Assembly (NCBI RefSeq): GCF_000002595.2
Contig: NC_057012.1
Span: 7,682,676-7,746,675, forward strand
Direction: 5' to 3'
DNA: 64,000 bases
Source of the DNA: Chlamydomonas reinhardtii
Lineage: Eukaryota; Chlorophyta; Chlorophyceae; Chlamydomonadales; Chlamydomonadaceae
The notes under the pieces are model-generated. The model ran no database searches. It saw nothing but the letters and a program-made list of their open reading frames with translations, and was not told where the DNA came from. A program made the translations under genes and the position numbers. Below are positions 11,392 through 23,789 of this stretch, in pieces (the first letter of the stretch is position 1; the number at the start of each line of letters is the position of its first letter).

Positions 11392-11801
11392 GGGAGTTCC
11401 GAGTTCCGACCCGCCCTCCCCTCTTCCGGCCCCACTTTCACCTCGCCTTTCGGTCCATGCCTCGCTCCAACCTCCGCTCCCCATCCAACACCAAGCACAC
11501 CTCTGTAGTTCATTGTTAGAATTGTGCTGTCTCGGCCTAGCCCCCGCATGTAGCCTGCAAATGCAAGCTCCCCCTCGGACGTAGGGCCGTGGAGCCTTTC
11601 CAGAGGAAGAGTACAAAGCGGAAGGGAGGCGGATACGAAGGCCAGAGAGGCAGAGGCACACCAGTCACGGCGAAAGCCACTGAAACGCAACCGCAGCCTG
11701 GGACCCGCACGAAGCACCAACCCATCTCAACCGAAAAGGCAGACAGGCGGCCCCCAATAATCGACGATGCTGTAAGGCAACGAATGCGCACGATGCCAGA
11801 A

Positions 11802-12041
11802 CAGGGCTTGCATCTTCCAGGGGTGGGCCGCCGCCGCAGGCGAGAAGGGCCCTCACCACGTTCTCGCCTACATCCAGGGGCCCAAAAATGCGTAGTATTA
11901 AACCCCCGCGGGAAGGGAGAGTTGGCGAGATTTGGGGACCGTATGCAGCCCCACGCGGCGAGAATGCACCCCTGGAAGTGCCCCGCCCGAGAGCCTGCAT
12001 TGTGGCCCGCTTCTTGCCGCTCTCCGAAGATGCAAGCCCTG
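11802..12041 (-). mobile_element. hAT-type MITE, family B, copy 1
   Basis: A 240-bp element with perfect 16-bp terminal inverted repeats CAGGGCTTGCATCTTC and its complement, flanked by a perfect 8-bp duplication TGCCAGAA (11794-11801 and 12042-12049). A homologous copy in the opposite orientation lies at 48176-48465. End sequence and duplication length indicate the hAT superfamily. No coding capacity. Confidence 0.88.
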
Positions 12042-12213
12042 TGCCAGAAGAGGTTGCCGGAGCTAGCAGGCAGCACAGGGGGAAACCAGTCAGTAGCGCA
12101 AAATGCGAGTCCACACCACAGGAAAGTGGAATACAAGCACAAAGGCACCCCCCGAGGAACCCGCAGGCACGGCCCGGCCCGGCAGGCACATTGCGTACCA
12201 GTGCTGCGCCTTC

Positions 12214-12318
12214 CCCTTTGTAACACTTCCCCTTCCTCCTCCCTGTTTCTCCTTCCTTTTCTTCTGTAACCCTTCCCTGTTTCTCCTTCCTTTAAATTTG
12301 TAACCCTTCCTTTGTAAC
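12214..12318 (+). repeat. Pyrimidine-rich tandem array with TGTAACC units
   Basis: Irregular tandem copies of a unit like TTTGTAACCCTTCC with CTGTTTCTCCTTCCTT between them; four TGTAAC repeats occur in about 100 bp. The array happens to contain the algal polyadenylation word TGTAA several times, but I see no plus-strand gene ending here. Confidence 0.6.
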
Positions 12319-12639
12319 CACTCTCACAGGAGATCTGCAACACGCAGCAGCTACACGGCACACAGGGCACGACCAGGCACCACAGGCCGACAACTGCACC
12401 AGCACCACTGCACAGCCACCCGCGCCAACTACGCGGTAACGCGGGTCAAGAACCCAGCACACCACGCCGCAGCTCAGGACTAGCACCAGGAGCCTGTGAG
12501 TGTCCCATCTAACCCACGCGCCTGCAACTCTATGTTTCAATCCTTGCGATTACTTTGTCTTCCTTCGCCACGGTTTGATGTCGGACCCCATAGAAGCCGG
12601 ATTGTTATAGTTTGCTTGGCACGCCGGCTGTGGAGGCCC

Positions 12640-13080
12640 ATGGCCTTCCTCAAAGGCACCTACTCGGCGATGGCTACGACGCACCCGCGGCTCAAGGCCA
12701 ACTCCGCAAGTACACAGGCGGAGCGGCGGTAGGTAATCAGGATCTGGTGCCCAGCTCTGGCGTTCAGCCATCTCAGGGTCTGGTCCTCCGCTCAACTGGG
12801 CTTGCTCCATCTTGCCAGGGAGGTGGTGCAGGATTCCTCCCCGGGTTTCGTCGGGTGGCAGAGGATTACTTGGGATAGGCGAGGTGTGTGGAGGGGCGAT
12901 CCATGAGTCGAGGCGTCCGCATCCACGATGAACGCCATGACCAATCGCAACATCCTCAAGGTCAACCCCAACAGCCCCATCGTGCGCAGCCTGGCGGCGC
13001 GCGTCGCAAACGGGGAGCAAGCCGACAAGTCCTTCCAGGATGCCGTCCAGTTGCCAGTGCTGTGTGCCAGTGCCGTGTGT
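12640..13080 (+). pseudogene. Probable relic of an HSP90-family gene
   Basis: From 12928 the plus strand encodes RNILKVNPNSPIVRSLAARV, close to the HSP90 segment that reads about RKILEINPxHPIIxxLxxxV before the C-terminal dimerisation domain. About 150 bp upstream (12794-12830) pieces in two frames read PLN and LAREVVQDS, recalling the HSP90 middle-domain motif LPLNxSREMLQ, and AFLKGTYS near 12644 recalls the preceding FIKGxVDS. Order and direction agree with HSP90, but the spacing is shortened and the frames disagree, so this looks like a decayed, internally deleted copy. It rests on short motif matches only. Confidence 0.4.
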
Positions 13081-14741
13081 GACAGCTGTGCAGCGGGAAC
13101 CCCTGCACCTACAACCTCGTGTCGACCATGGATGCAGGCGTCGAGGTTCTACGCTCAAGGACACAATGCCTGCAGCGCCCAAGGGAATTGTTCTGTAAGC
13201 GTGTGAGTGTATTGCATGTACGGTGTCTCGTGTACGTCTGGCTCGGCGTTTCTCCACATTCAGCTGGCTGTTGCACGGGCAGGCCGCTCAGATTGCACCG
13301 CCTGCACCCACTGCCAACCAAACCCCGAGCCCCCCCCCCCACACACACAGGGTACCGCCACGGCGCTGCCCGGTTTTGAACATGGCCACCCCGCCTTCGC
13401 ATTGCCCCCATGCGCGTTAACGCATACAGCCCCCCACGGGCGCGCACTCATGCATGTGCGCGTCCTCGCCAGCAAGGTAGCGAGGGAGCCGTTCGGCGGC
13501 CCGCGCCCTGCTCGCACTCACCCCGCCCCGACCTCCTGCCCGTGCCGCTTCGTCTCCACACCCATGCCGCCCCCGCCCCATTCCGCACCGGGCCCATGCA
13601 CCCTTGGCCCTTAACACCGCCGCCTCGCCACCTGTCTTCCTTTTTCTTCGCTTATAGAGCCGCGCGCGGGATCACATAGCCTGTGCACAATTGTACTGCC
13701 CTGTTTCACTACTTCTGCGACCTCCACTCATGCTCGCCGCCTTGCCATCCCCCACATGCCCGTCGCGCCCGGCTGCTGGACGCTTCTACCTGGCGCTTCT
13801 TCGTTCGAGCCCAGATGAGTATGTAAGTGTAAATTTGCAACTAAATTGCAAACACTTCGCTAAATGGGCGACGGGGTCTGCGCGCGGCTCGCACTGCTGA
13901 CATGACTTCGGAGCTGCTCTGGACTGCTCCTTCCACCTGCCGCTACACTGCGTCACTGCGTGTCACTGCCCACGCCCGCCCTCCTGCCCTGCCGTTGCAA
14001 ATTGTTTGCCATCTGGGAATCAGCTGCACCCTGCGGGACTTCACCAACCTGCCTAACAACTGTCCCATCGCACACCTGCCGCTACGCGGCCCACGCCCGC
14101 CCGACTACCTACGTTGATGTACATTGCATATGCGGCTGCAGTTTCTCCTTGCAGCGCGACTGTTTCCTTACGGGATTGGTTTAGAGTCAAACCCCCCCCC
14201 CACACACACACACGTTCTCGTGAAATGCGCCTTCCCGTTGCATGTTTAGCGATTCTTCATACCGCCATCATCAAAGCTAGGAGGCATCCTGCTAACAGAC
14301 GCCCTACCCCGTTTCTACGTTGGCATCACACTCGTCCGGCGAGGCCGCTGACATCCACCGCACAGAGTCACGCTCAACGGCAGCACTGACCTTCAGACCG
14401 TCTGAGTCGCACCACAAGGACCAGAACTCAAACAAGTCATCCGCCTGCACCCCTGCTTCCACTCAACGCATCCTTGTCAGTGACACAGTTTTGAACAAGA
14501 TGCGGTATGCGGTTTCGCCGCGTCTCTAGTCTGAGGCCGCAAGCGTCGACATCGTCTCCCGGACATAGCCGGGGTCGGATCGTACAGGCGCGGCCCGCCA
14601 TGCGTCCAGCCACGTCCCGCTGCCAAGCACAAGCAAAGCCAGCAATTGACCAAACCGCAGGAAATCCTCTAGACACAACACTCTTAACTGCTGCGGCCTA
14701 CAACATACTGTGCGGTGCTATGCTCGCCAGCAAAGACCCGA
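13081..14741. other. Intergenic repeat-bearing region
   Basis: No supported gene. It contains the SINE-like copy at 13947-14073 and CA/C-rich short repeats near 13338 and 14198. Open frames in several frames overlap and show no splice pattern. Confidence 0.5.
13947..14073 (+). mobile_element. SINE-like retroposon, copy 1
   Basis: A 127-bp member of a dispersed family whose core reads CTGCCGTTGCAAATTGTTTG and whose 3' end is GTCCCATCGCAC. It is flanked by a perfect 12-bp duplication ACCTGCCGCTAC (13935-13946 and 14074-14085). Variable-length duplications and a fixed 3' end with variable 5' ends are the signature of target-primed retroposition. Confidence 0.75.
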
Positions 14742-14940
14742 ACCAGATACCGGCCGGCCTCAACCTGCGCGCCGGCGCCGCTTCATGGGCGTGATAGGTA
14801 CTGTGATGCGGATCTGCGTGGTGTTTGTGATGTATGCGCTGCTTGTTTTTCGTTCAGACATACCCCGTCCGTCCATCCGTCGTGCGTCCGTCGTGCGGGG
14901 GGGGGGTGCCATTGTGGTAGTCCTCCGCTCAGCACTCAAC
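14742..14940 (-). repeat. Dispersed repeat D, copy 1
   Basis: On the minus strand this 200-bp stretch (GACGGACGCACGACGGATGG, then CCTATCACGCCCA and GGCGCCGGCGCGCAGGTTGA) matches 61177-61384 on the plus strand at roughly 80 percent by eye. It has no obvious terminal repeats or target duplication. It may be part of an older transposon whose ends I cannot define. Confidence 0.6.
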
Positions 14941-14992
14941 GCATCAATTTTGATGAATACTGTCAGTATGGTAACCCAAATCACGCAGCTCA

Positions 14993-17906
14993 TCACGCGC
15001 CGTACGTCACGTTGTAACTCTTTCGCACCGGGCCTGAGCCAGGCCCAAGGTATGCGCCTGGCCCGGGCGTATACTTGGGCGCGCCCGGGCCAAAGCGGTC
15101 GGACTGGGTGGCGAAGCCGGCCTTGGGCGGCGGCACGCTCACGGGCTTGTGCGGGTCGCCGGCGGCGCCGTAGCGGCCCGGACCAGGCGTCTCCTTGGAG
15201 GGCAGCTCCATGGCTGTGGGAGGGGGAGAGAGCAGGCGCGTGATTGGGTGCCGGAAGCGGCCGTGGGACCAGCTGGAGCAGCATACGATATGTACAGGCA
15301 AAAGGCACGGTGCCAAGGATCTGTGCACGATAGGGGAACACCACGGCGTGCTCACCTGCTCGCTTCGCCCCCGACCCGAACGGAACCGACTTGGCCCCCA
15401 CTTGCGTATAGCGTGTCCGGCCCGTGGGGCGCTCGGGGCTGTACGCGCCTGGGCCCAGGCGGCTGGGATCGCCCCTGCACACGGGACAAACAGTGCAACG
15501 GCTAAGATTGTACCAGTGAACGTCATGCATGCACCCGTAACTTACTTGACAGCTGCAGCCCCGTCAAAGTCGGTCAGGTCTGGCACGGCCGGTGGGGCCG
15601 TGACCGGGCGGAAGCGGCCCGTCCGCGACGCGAAGGTGGACGTGCCGCCTCGGCCCACTGCAGGTACACATGGACATGGGATGAGTCTATAGAAGGACAA
15701 GCTAGATGCCCAAGATGTGAAAGCGCTTTTGGCTGGCTGAGGTAAAGCCCAATCATAGTCTATAACAGTGCCTCCAGCACTACTCACCACTACGGCCGGT
15801 ACCGCCCAGTTTTGCGTCCGTGGAGTAGGCGCCGGGCCCTGGCGTATCGCCCAGTCCCTCGCCGCCTTCCCCTGCGCCCAGCACTGGCGGCACGCCAATG
15901 CGCTTGGGCGAGGAGGTTCCGCTATTGTAGGAGAAGCGGCCAGTGGAACCGCCAAAGCCGCCGGCGTGCCGCGACCCCGTCACCCGCTTGAAAGTGTCAT
16001 ACTCTAGCGAGGCTACCGCGTCCGGGTGGTACTGGCCTGCAGATAGCAACCAAGCGCGTCGGCAATAAGCAAAGCCAAGCAAGACCGTATGGTGCGTTCC
16101 GTGGTATGCACCACGTCCATAACAAGTGGTTGCCTTAACAGGTGCGGTAGCCTTCTCACCTGGCCCGGGCGCGGCGCTGCCTACTGAGCCGAAGCGCAGC
16201 GCTGTAGTTGTGAAGGGCGCCGCCGCTGCAGCCGCTGCTGCCGCCAGGGCTGAGGCACCGTTGGGGCTTCCTCGCCGGCCGGCGGCACGCGGGTCGTCGT
16301 ACGAGCCCGGACCCGGGGTGCGCCAGTAGCTGGGCGCGGACCGCACCTGCGTGGGGTCCATCTCCCACGACCCCCGCGCCGCGCTGCTGCCAAACACAGC
16401 AGCGCTAGCTCGCAGGCCCGCACCAGCTGGGTCGCCGGCTGTGACGACCGGGGGGTGGTACTCTCCTGGCCCCGGGCTGGCCTCGGCTGACTGTGTGGTG
16501 GCAAGGCACAAGGTGATGGGACCAGTTGTCAAAGGGAAACGACAAGCTGTTCTGTATGCGCACCGGCGCCACGCCTCTGCATGCTAATGAAACTGGACCA
16601 ACCTTTTGCAGTGGCCTGGGCGCCTTGCTGACGAAGCTGCTGGTGCCGGTGGTCCCGCCGAACACCACCTCCACGCCACCAATGGCGACCAGCAGGCCCG
16701 CGCCGCGCCGCCGTGGCCCGCTGTCGGCTAGGTTGTAGGTGCCGGGCCCCGGAGCCGGTGAGCCAAACTTGGTGGAGCGGCCGCTCTTGCTGGTGGCCCA
16801 GGCGGTGCCCGAGGGCCGCGAGAAGGGGCCGGGGCCAGCCAGCTCATAGGTGCCAGGGCCAGCGATGTCGCGCCCCACGCCCGTGTGTTGCAGCGGCGCC
16901 GGCTGCACAATGACATGACAACGATGACAAAGTCAACGCCTCAAAGCCCATCTTCGACGCATTCCACAAGCTGCTGCTGCAAGTCCCTCATTGCCCAGGC
17001 CCCCACACTCTAATTGCCAGGTGTCAGTAACATGCCGCACCCACCTGCAGCACCAGCGACCCATCCTGCGCCTCCTCGTATCCATAGCTCTCGCCGCGAC
17101 CGGGCACTGATGGCGCTGTTGGCCGCCGCGGTAGTAAGTGCAGCGCACGGGCCATGCCGCTCCCACCCTCCGGCTTGTAGCGGTTTGTGCCCTTCACCCA
17201 CTGATTGCCGTCATCATATGCGCCGGGCCTGCCGTGGTGCAGTTCAGGGCAACGAAGCGGTTTCTAGAATACGCACCAGGACCTGCATTAATTTGAGGTA
17301 CCCTGCTGAGGACTTGACTTACCCTGGAACCTCCTTCCTCGCTCTGAGCTCGTAGTCTGCGGGGAGCCGCGGCACCCCGCTCACGAAACCCGCCACTGTG
17401 CCGCTCGTGCCAATGCCGCTGCCAGGTCCGCTGTAGGCGCCGGGACCAGGAGTGATAGCTGCTGTAGTCTGATTGGATGCAAGAGCCCTGTAAGGGATGA
17501 AATAGCGAGTGGTTGACGGCAAAAATGGGCTGCGGCAGGCGCCCCAAGGCTGTGGAGCTGTGCGCGGCGTTAACACGCCGGTTACTAAGCCCACGAAGCT
17601 GGAGTCGCCTTCGACCTGAAAAGGAGCTCCATCTCCCAAAACCACCAATGATACATGAAGCCTTGGTCCTTGCCTCTCAGTGCTCGTGTGAAAAGGGGCT
17701 GGCGCAGGATTGACGTCTCCGCCGCGTGCCAGGTCATAGCTGCCAGGCCCCTACGCGATCATCATGAAAGCTAAAGCCATTTGCATTAAAGGCCACGCAG
17801 ATGTTTGTGGCCGAAAGCTTACCGGCTGGGCTGCTACCGCACGCTGTGGCGAACGCCCCGCTCGATACACGAAGCCACCCGTGGCAGCAGGTATTGCGTG
17901 TGACAT
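14993..17906 (-). CDS. SHIPPO / sperm-tail PG-rich repeat protein, probably flagellar or microtubule-associated
   Basis: Nine exons (17906-17823, 17750-17323, 17228-17045, 16902-16603, 16490-16160, 16036-15788, 15657-15546, 15474-15356, 15213-14993) join in phase to 675 residues ending SYNVTYGA. I count twelve PG-rich repeats, for example TPGPGAYSG, VPGPGAYDD, PGPGTYNLAD, SPGPGEYHPP, TPGPGSYDDP, TPGPGAYSTD, LGPGAYSPE and TPGPGRYGAA. Such repeats define ODF3/SHIPPO and STPG proteins, which bind along or inside ciliary microtubules; a ciliary role here is inference. Junctions often fall inside the PGPG motif and rebuild it, which supports them. Exon 2 is long, and its stretch from about 17665 to 17470 fits the repeat pattern poorly, so an unrecognised intron may lie there. 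Ala-rich tract at about 16210-16260. Confidence 0.8.
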
Positions 17907-19467
17907 CCTTGAAGTGGAGGCAACGTGAACACTCGGTAAGATGATGTATCTCCGTTTCTAAGCTGGGGCGAGTCGCATATTGTGCAGTAACATTTACTAC
18001 AAGACAAGCAATGTATAAGCGTGTGGAGCTGCTAAAAGTAAGAGATGTATGTCGTTGAAGAAGCCTTAGAGTTAGAGTGCATGCTCACACGTACCCAAGC
18101 CCCCTTACACCCCGCCACCTGACCCCAAGTTGGTCGCAAACGCATTGGGCGAAGGCGGTCCCGTGTGGCCGCTCCGTGCGGGTGGGGCGCGGCGCATGGA
18201 CTGCGGGGGGGGGCGGGGAGAGGGCCCCGCTAAGCCCGAGACAAGGAGAACCTGGAAAGGCCGCGGATGCTGTACCCAAGACGAGCCCCCAACTTTTCAT
18301 CATCATCATCATGCGGTTTCATGGCATTCCAGCCGATGGCCAGCAGAAGTATTAAGTTGACTGTTTCTTCATCGGCACTATGCGGTGCGTTTGTTTGCGG
18401 TGCTTGGTAGGGCTTATTATTGACGTGCTTAACGGAACAAGGGCTTGCAGTTCCCAGGACGGCATGCCACCCCGTGCAACTCTCGGCCCGAGCCCAGCCA
18501 GCCTGGATCTGGGCCAAAGTAGTGTTTGGAGCCCCCTTTCCCGGGCTCCCGGGTGCCTGCGCTGGCTGCGGTGAAGGCTGCTGTTGACTGCTGTTGGCTG
18601 GGCAGCAGGCTGAATCGGATCACCGCTGCTGTGTGATGTAGTAGACGATGAAATGACGACCGAGGCGCATGTTCCAACTTCGGCATGTGGGGACGCGGCG
18701 TTGGCGAGAGCCACGGATGGCCCAAGCACCGTGGTCCGTGGGGGCATGTCGCACCCGTGGAGCAGCGTGGAGGGCACTGTATAATATGTGATTCTCCCCT
18801 GTGTGTACCCGCTTGCGCCCGGACAGGGGCCGGCCGGACTTGGCGAAGCCGGCTTGATCCGGCTTATGCCAAAGCCAAGCTGGGCTGATGCCAAAGCCCG
18901 CAGACTGCTGCGCCCGCACCCGTTCGCACCAACACGCTCGCCACGTCAAACCCTAAAAGCCACATCCGTCATGCAACGTCAGTCCCTCTGCCTTTTGAGA
19001 GAGGGATAGTCCAGTGACATCGCTACCTCCCACTCCCGACAGCTCCCGAGGGGGACGCTCTGCAGTAGGGGGCAGCCTGTCGGGTCCGTGGGTCAGTTGG
19101 CATATGGCTGCAATACATGGCTGCACTATATGATTACACCACATTCTATACAGTGTTATATCCTTTGCGAGCGTGAGACCATACTTTTGCACAACAAAAG
19201 GACGAAACGCAGACCTCAAGCTAACAATACAATGAGCGATAAAGGTTAACAATTTAACATGTGAGATGCCAGCGGAGAACTCTCGGGACTTCAGATAACC
19301 TCCTACGCACTTGCATGGTGCTCGGCGACCAGTCGCTTTGGGTGCCCTGAGCGGCCCAAAACTTTGCTTCCAGTGAATAGTCCCCCATACTGGTATTCAT
19401 TATAATCTTTTGTAGACCCACTTGTCAGTGGGCACTGCCCCTAGAAGCGGCTTCTTGACCAGAGAAG
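17907..19467. promoter_or_regulatory. Divergent upstream region of the SHIPPO gene and CAH3
   Basis: The two flanking genes are transcribed away from each other, so their promoters lie here. A 180-codon open frame at 18352-18894 (-) has no domain and no splice pattern and is not called. A short (CAT)n run sits at 18297-18312. I do not recognise low-CO2-responsive elements with confidence. Confidence 0.4.
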
Positions 19468-21064
19468 ATGCGCTCAGCCGTTCTACAACGCGGCCAGGCG
19501 CGGCGAGTGTCTTGCCGGGTGAGTGAATTTCAGCCCCAATTTGCTGCGCACCATGGGTCAACATGGGTTCTGCACGCAGGTTCGGGCGGATGGTTCGGGC
19601 GTGGATTCGCTGCCCTCGACCAGCGCCAGCAGCAGCGCACGCCCTCTCATTGATCGCCGTCAGCTCCTGACCGGTGCTGCTGCGTCGGTCATAACCTTCG
19701 TTGGCTGCCCTTGCCCCCTGTGCAAGCCTGGGGAGGCAAAGGCCGCAGCTTGGAACTATGGTGGGTGTTGCACGCGACGAGCGCTAATAATTACGCGAAT
19801 GAATGGGATTCACTGTGATACAATTGGGACGCAGGCGAAGTTGCGGGTCCGCCAACCTGGAAGGGTGTGTGTGCGACGGGCAAGCGCCAGTCGCCCATCA
19901 ACATCCCGTTGAACACATCGGCGCCGAAGGTCGACGCGGAGATGGGCGAATTCGATTTCGCCTACGGCAGCTTCGAGAAGTGCGACGTGCTGAACACGGG
20001 ACACGGCACCATGCAGGTGGTTCGTGCGCGGTGCTCGTAGGGTGGGGGAACCTCAGGACGGCATGCGCGGGACGCCTGCTGTTAGTGGTGGGTGTACGCA
20101 CAACGCATGTCTGACTCGGAATGCTTGCGCAGGTGAACTTCCCCGCTGGCAACCTGGCGTTCATTGGCAACATGGAGCTGGAGCTGCTGCAGTTCCACTT
20201 CCACGCGCCCTCGGAGCACGCCATGGATGGCCGCCGTTACGCCATGGAGGCGCATCTGGTGCACAAGAATAAAAGCACCGGTACGTGGTGCTCTGTAATG
20301 GGCGTTTGTGTGAGATGGCTACGCCGTTCGGTGTGCCAGGAGGGTCCCTGATGCGAGCATGGGCACCGGCACTTGGAGTATGACCTCCAGGTCAGAAGCA
20401 CTTGTTATGTGCCTCGAGCGGTTACGTGCTTCGATGTTTCAGACGTTCCCGTACCCTCCGCCGACGGATGCACCGCATTGCCCGCCCCCCCACCCCCCGT
20501 CTACCGTCTACCACTTCCTTAACTAATCATGAATGTAACCCCCCACCCATCCCCACCCCATACTACAGGCAACCTAGCTGTGCTGGGCATTATGCTGGAG
20601 CCCGGCGGCCTGATCAAGAACCCGGCGCTGTCCACTGCTCTGGAGGTGGCGCCCGAGGTGCCCCTGGCCAAGAAGCCCTCGCCCAAGGGCATCAACCCCG
20701 TCATGCTGCTGCCCAAGAAGAGCAAGGCCGGGACACGGTGAGGCACGGGGTGTGGCGACGCTGGGCATGCGTTTCTGACATGACTGCGCACGGGACCCGC
20801 TGTGCGCAAGTCATGGTGCTCTTCAGAGATGTTGAAATCCTTGTTCCCGTTCATGCTTGCAGGCCGTTCGTGCACTACCCTGGCTCGCTTACCACGCCCC
20901 CGTGTTCGGAGGGGGTGGACTGGTTTGTGTTCATGCAGCCCATCAAGGTGCCCGACAGCCAGATCCTGGACTTCATGCGCTTCGTGGGCGACAACAAGAC
21001 ATACGCCACCAACACGCGGCCACTGCAGCTGCTCAACAGCCGCCTGGTCGAATACGAGCTGTGA
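19468..21064 (+). CDS. CAH3: Carbonic anhydrase, alpha type, thylakoid lumen (CAH3)
   Basis: Six exons (19468-19518, 19580-19760, 19835-20016, 20133-20280, 20569-20737, 20863-21064) give 310 residues that I recognise as Chlamydomonas CAH3. The N-terminus is a bipartite lumen-targeting signal: a basic chloroplast transit peptide, then DRRQLLTGAAASVITFVG, with the twin arginine and hydrophobic core of a Tat signal. The mature enzyme has the alpha-CA fold: SPINI, the zinc-ligand region LLQFHFHAPSEH with the third His in EAHLVHK, and SLTTPPCSEGVDW. The Cys in GVCATGK and TPPCSEG are placed for the usual disulfide. It converts bicarbonate to CO2 in the lumen of thylakoid tubules crossing the pyrenoid and is essential for the CO2-concentrating mechanism. 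No truncation or missing catalytic residue is visible. Confidence 0.97.
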
Positions 21065-21435
21065 GCGGACACGAGTGTGCTAGGGTCAGTGAGCAGCGTG
21101 TGAACATGAAGATTACAAGTTTGCTGACAGAGAGCGGGCGGAGTGCCCATGCATCGCATCGTAACAGCCCGCGAAGTACGACTTAACATGACATAAAAGT
21201 GCAATGCGCATATTGACTGGTTTGGCCCACGGTGGGGAAGGCGTACGCGCGGTTCCATCAAGCAGCCTTTGGGGAGGCATCGCCTTGCACGCACTTGCCG
21301 TATGTAGGCGTGCTGGTGAATGAGGTATGGGGCGAGAGACCCGCGAACTAAACTTAAGTAGATTACCCATGTATCCTTTATTTGGCTTGCGTGCCCTCTC
21401 AATTGGGGCACCGATGCAGGGGCTGGAAGGCCCCG

Positions 21436-21440
21436 TGTAA
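21436..21440 (+). terminator. TGTAA polyadenylation signal of CAH3
   Basis: TGTAA 372 nt after the CAH3 stop codon, on the coding strand; no earlier TGTAA is seen in the 3' UTR. Confidence 0.6.
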
Positions 21441-22150
21441 CACATGACACTCACGGACTCACCTTCATAGCATTTGCGTGTGCGCGTTTGATGTTATGCT
21501 TCATGGTGATTTGCATGGTCTGCTGGGGCGTCCTAGGGTCCCAGCGATATGCATCACCGCATGCAGCCCGGGGCTAAAGGGAACTCATAAAGCCTCGCGG
21601 CAAGCGTCGCGCCCCTTGTACTGGCGGCGTGCAACCAAACATCATCTCGTCGGGCACATGGTGCACGCCGGCCAGCGACAAGTCCCTCTATTAGCAGCAG
21701 CCCGTCTCTCATCACCCTCTGCACTTGCTTGCACTAGAATTCAGCAGCAGCCCGAGGGGAGTCTGGCCGTCCAGCAACAGCCAGCATGACAGCACAGCCG
21801 CATGTGGAGCTCTGGGCCTTGGTAGCGGCGGTACCGAGCGGCTCGGGGATGGGGCGCCGGACGCGGCCGAGGCACGCCGCTAGGCGGTGTGCCGGTTGCC
21901 GCGCCGGTGTTCCTGACGCCGTGGCTGGCAGGAGAGGTCTGGTAACTTTAGCACTGGTTTGTGTGCAGGGCTTGCATCTTCGGGGTGTGGCGTCTGGGGT
22001 GTGCGACGGCCAGCCGGGGTCTGGGACGTTGGTCACGCCGGCCATGGGTTGCTGGCGCGGTCGCGTCGGTGGCTGGCCTTTCAGCCGGCGGCATGCGTGC
22101 GTCTGTGTGCGGCGGCGCGGGTGTGGGCCTGCGTGCCTGCAAGCGTGCAA

Positions 22151-22172
22151 GCGTGCGCGTGCGCGCGCGCGT

Positions 22173-22221
<49 letters not shown>
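22151..22221 (+). repeat. (GC)n/(TG)n microsatellite
   Basis: A GCGCGTGC-rich lead-in merges into about 20 uninterrupted TG units. Confidence 0.95.
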
Positions 22222-22222
<1 letters not shown>

Positions 22223-22591
22223 AACGTCAATGGGGGGGGGGCTGTGCGCGTTCAGGGGTACACGGTGGACGTTCGGGACGTTCGTTGCAGATGGGTGGGA
22301 GAGGACAGTTCGTGCGAGATCTGTGCGGCAGGCACGGTAATTGATGGGGGCGCCTGAAAAGACAGATGAGCCGGAGCCGACCGGAGGAGGGAGCGATTGG
22401 AATTGCTGTTCGCGCGACTGAAGAGGGAGGGATAGGCGAAACAGGGGAAATCAGTAACGGTGTGGAGGGTTGGAGAACTTGGTCGGGCGGGGAAAGTAGT
22501 GGGAGGAGTGGGAGAAGTGTCTGTGTGCCGATTGGGAGGCGGGAACGTTGCCCGTCGGGACTGCGCAAAATCAGAAAGACAGAATGGAAGG

Positions 22592-22889
<298 letters not shown>

Positions 22890-23670
22890 CAGCAAAGCGA
22901 CGGTTTACGGATGTTACCTGAAGTTACCTCGCATACCTGCTGCGGTGAGCCGCCGGTCTTACCAACCGGAAATCGCGCAACCCCCGCTACTCTAACCGCG
23001 AGGGGGGATTAGTGTCCACACGCTCTCAAGGGTGCAAACCCATGCATGTACTCACGGTACCGCGAGGCCCAGGCACTCCTACGATTCCTAGCTCCGCGTC
23101 GCTACTCCTGGCCGCTAAGTCCAAGCTCCCGCCCAATCCTCGATGAAATTCTCACCTACGAGCGAAGAAGAAAACAACAGAGCACAGGGCGGCAGCAGGG
23201 GAGTGTCACGAACAAGAGCGAAGGAACATGTTAGCTCGGCGGCGCGCGACGAGCAAGAGCAAGCACGCAGCCCAGTCCCAGCCCAATTAACTATACTAGG
23301 GGTTGCGCGATTTGGGAGAGAGACGGAGGGTGGGCGACCACGAGCAAGTAAACAGGCGGGGGACGGCATGGGCGCATGCATGACGGCAAATGCAAATGGG
23401 GTGTCAGCACCATGGGCTGGCGGGCGGAAACCCCCCGCTCCCCACTCCATGGTGCGACGGAGGCGGCACACGCTAGGTACTCCCCTCATGCGGCCATGTA
23501 GCACCAGGTCCAAGTACACGCACAGCTTATGGGGACGTCGATGCCGCGGGGCGGCGGCATGGGGAGGGTGGGCCCAAAGTCAGTACAGGTTATGGCGCAA
23601 ATCAGAGGAACGCGGCAAGCAGGAGGAACACGGCGCGCCCGAGGCGCCACAAGGCCCACAGCCCGGTCCG

Positions 23671-23705
23671 GTGTGTGTGTGTGTGTGTGTTAAAGATCAC
23701 AAGGA

Positions 23706-23789
<84 letters not shown>

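Larger units (their letters stand above)
10895..12927. other. Gene-poor region with repeats
   Basis: Upstream of the CBM20 gene I find no supported gene for 2 kb. The region holds a direct duplication, a GGCA microsatellite, a hAT-type MITE and a TGTAACCCTTCC-type tandem array, each listed separately. Long open frames on both strands (for example 11537-12370 minus and 11589-12269 plus) overlap each other and the MITE, so I do not treat them as genes. Confidence 0.5.

Noticed and set aside
12550-13257. 235-codon open frame on the minus strand.
   Set aside because: It lies antisense to the HSP90-like motifs, which are the more specific signal, and carries no domain.
17231-17322. A separate SHIPPO exon reading NAGPGAYS between two others.
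   Set aside because: Splicing directly from 17323 to 17228 rebuilds a perfect PGPGAY repeat in phase, whereas including this piece breaks the frame.
18352-18894. 180-codon open frame on the minus strand upstream of CAH3.
   Set aside because: No recognisable domain, mixed composition and overlap with a divergent promoter region; high GC makes open frames of this size common.
19580-21064. Possibility that the carbonic anhydrase is the periplasmic CAH1 or CAH2.
   Set aside because: The twin-arginine lumen signal, the 310-residue length and the residue pattern match CAH3; the periplasmic enzymes have a secretory signal and a large/small subunit structure.
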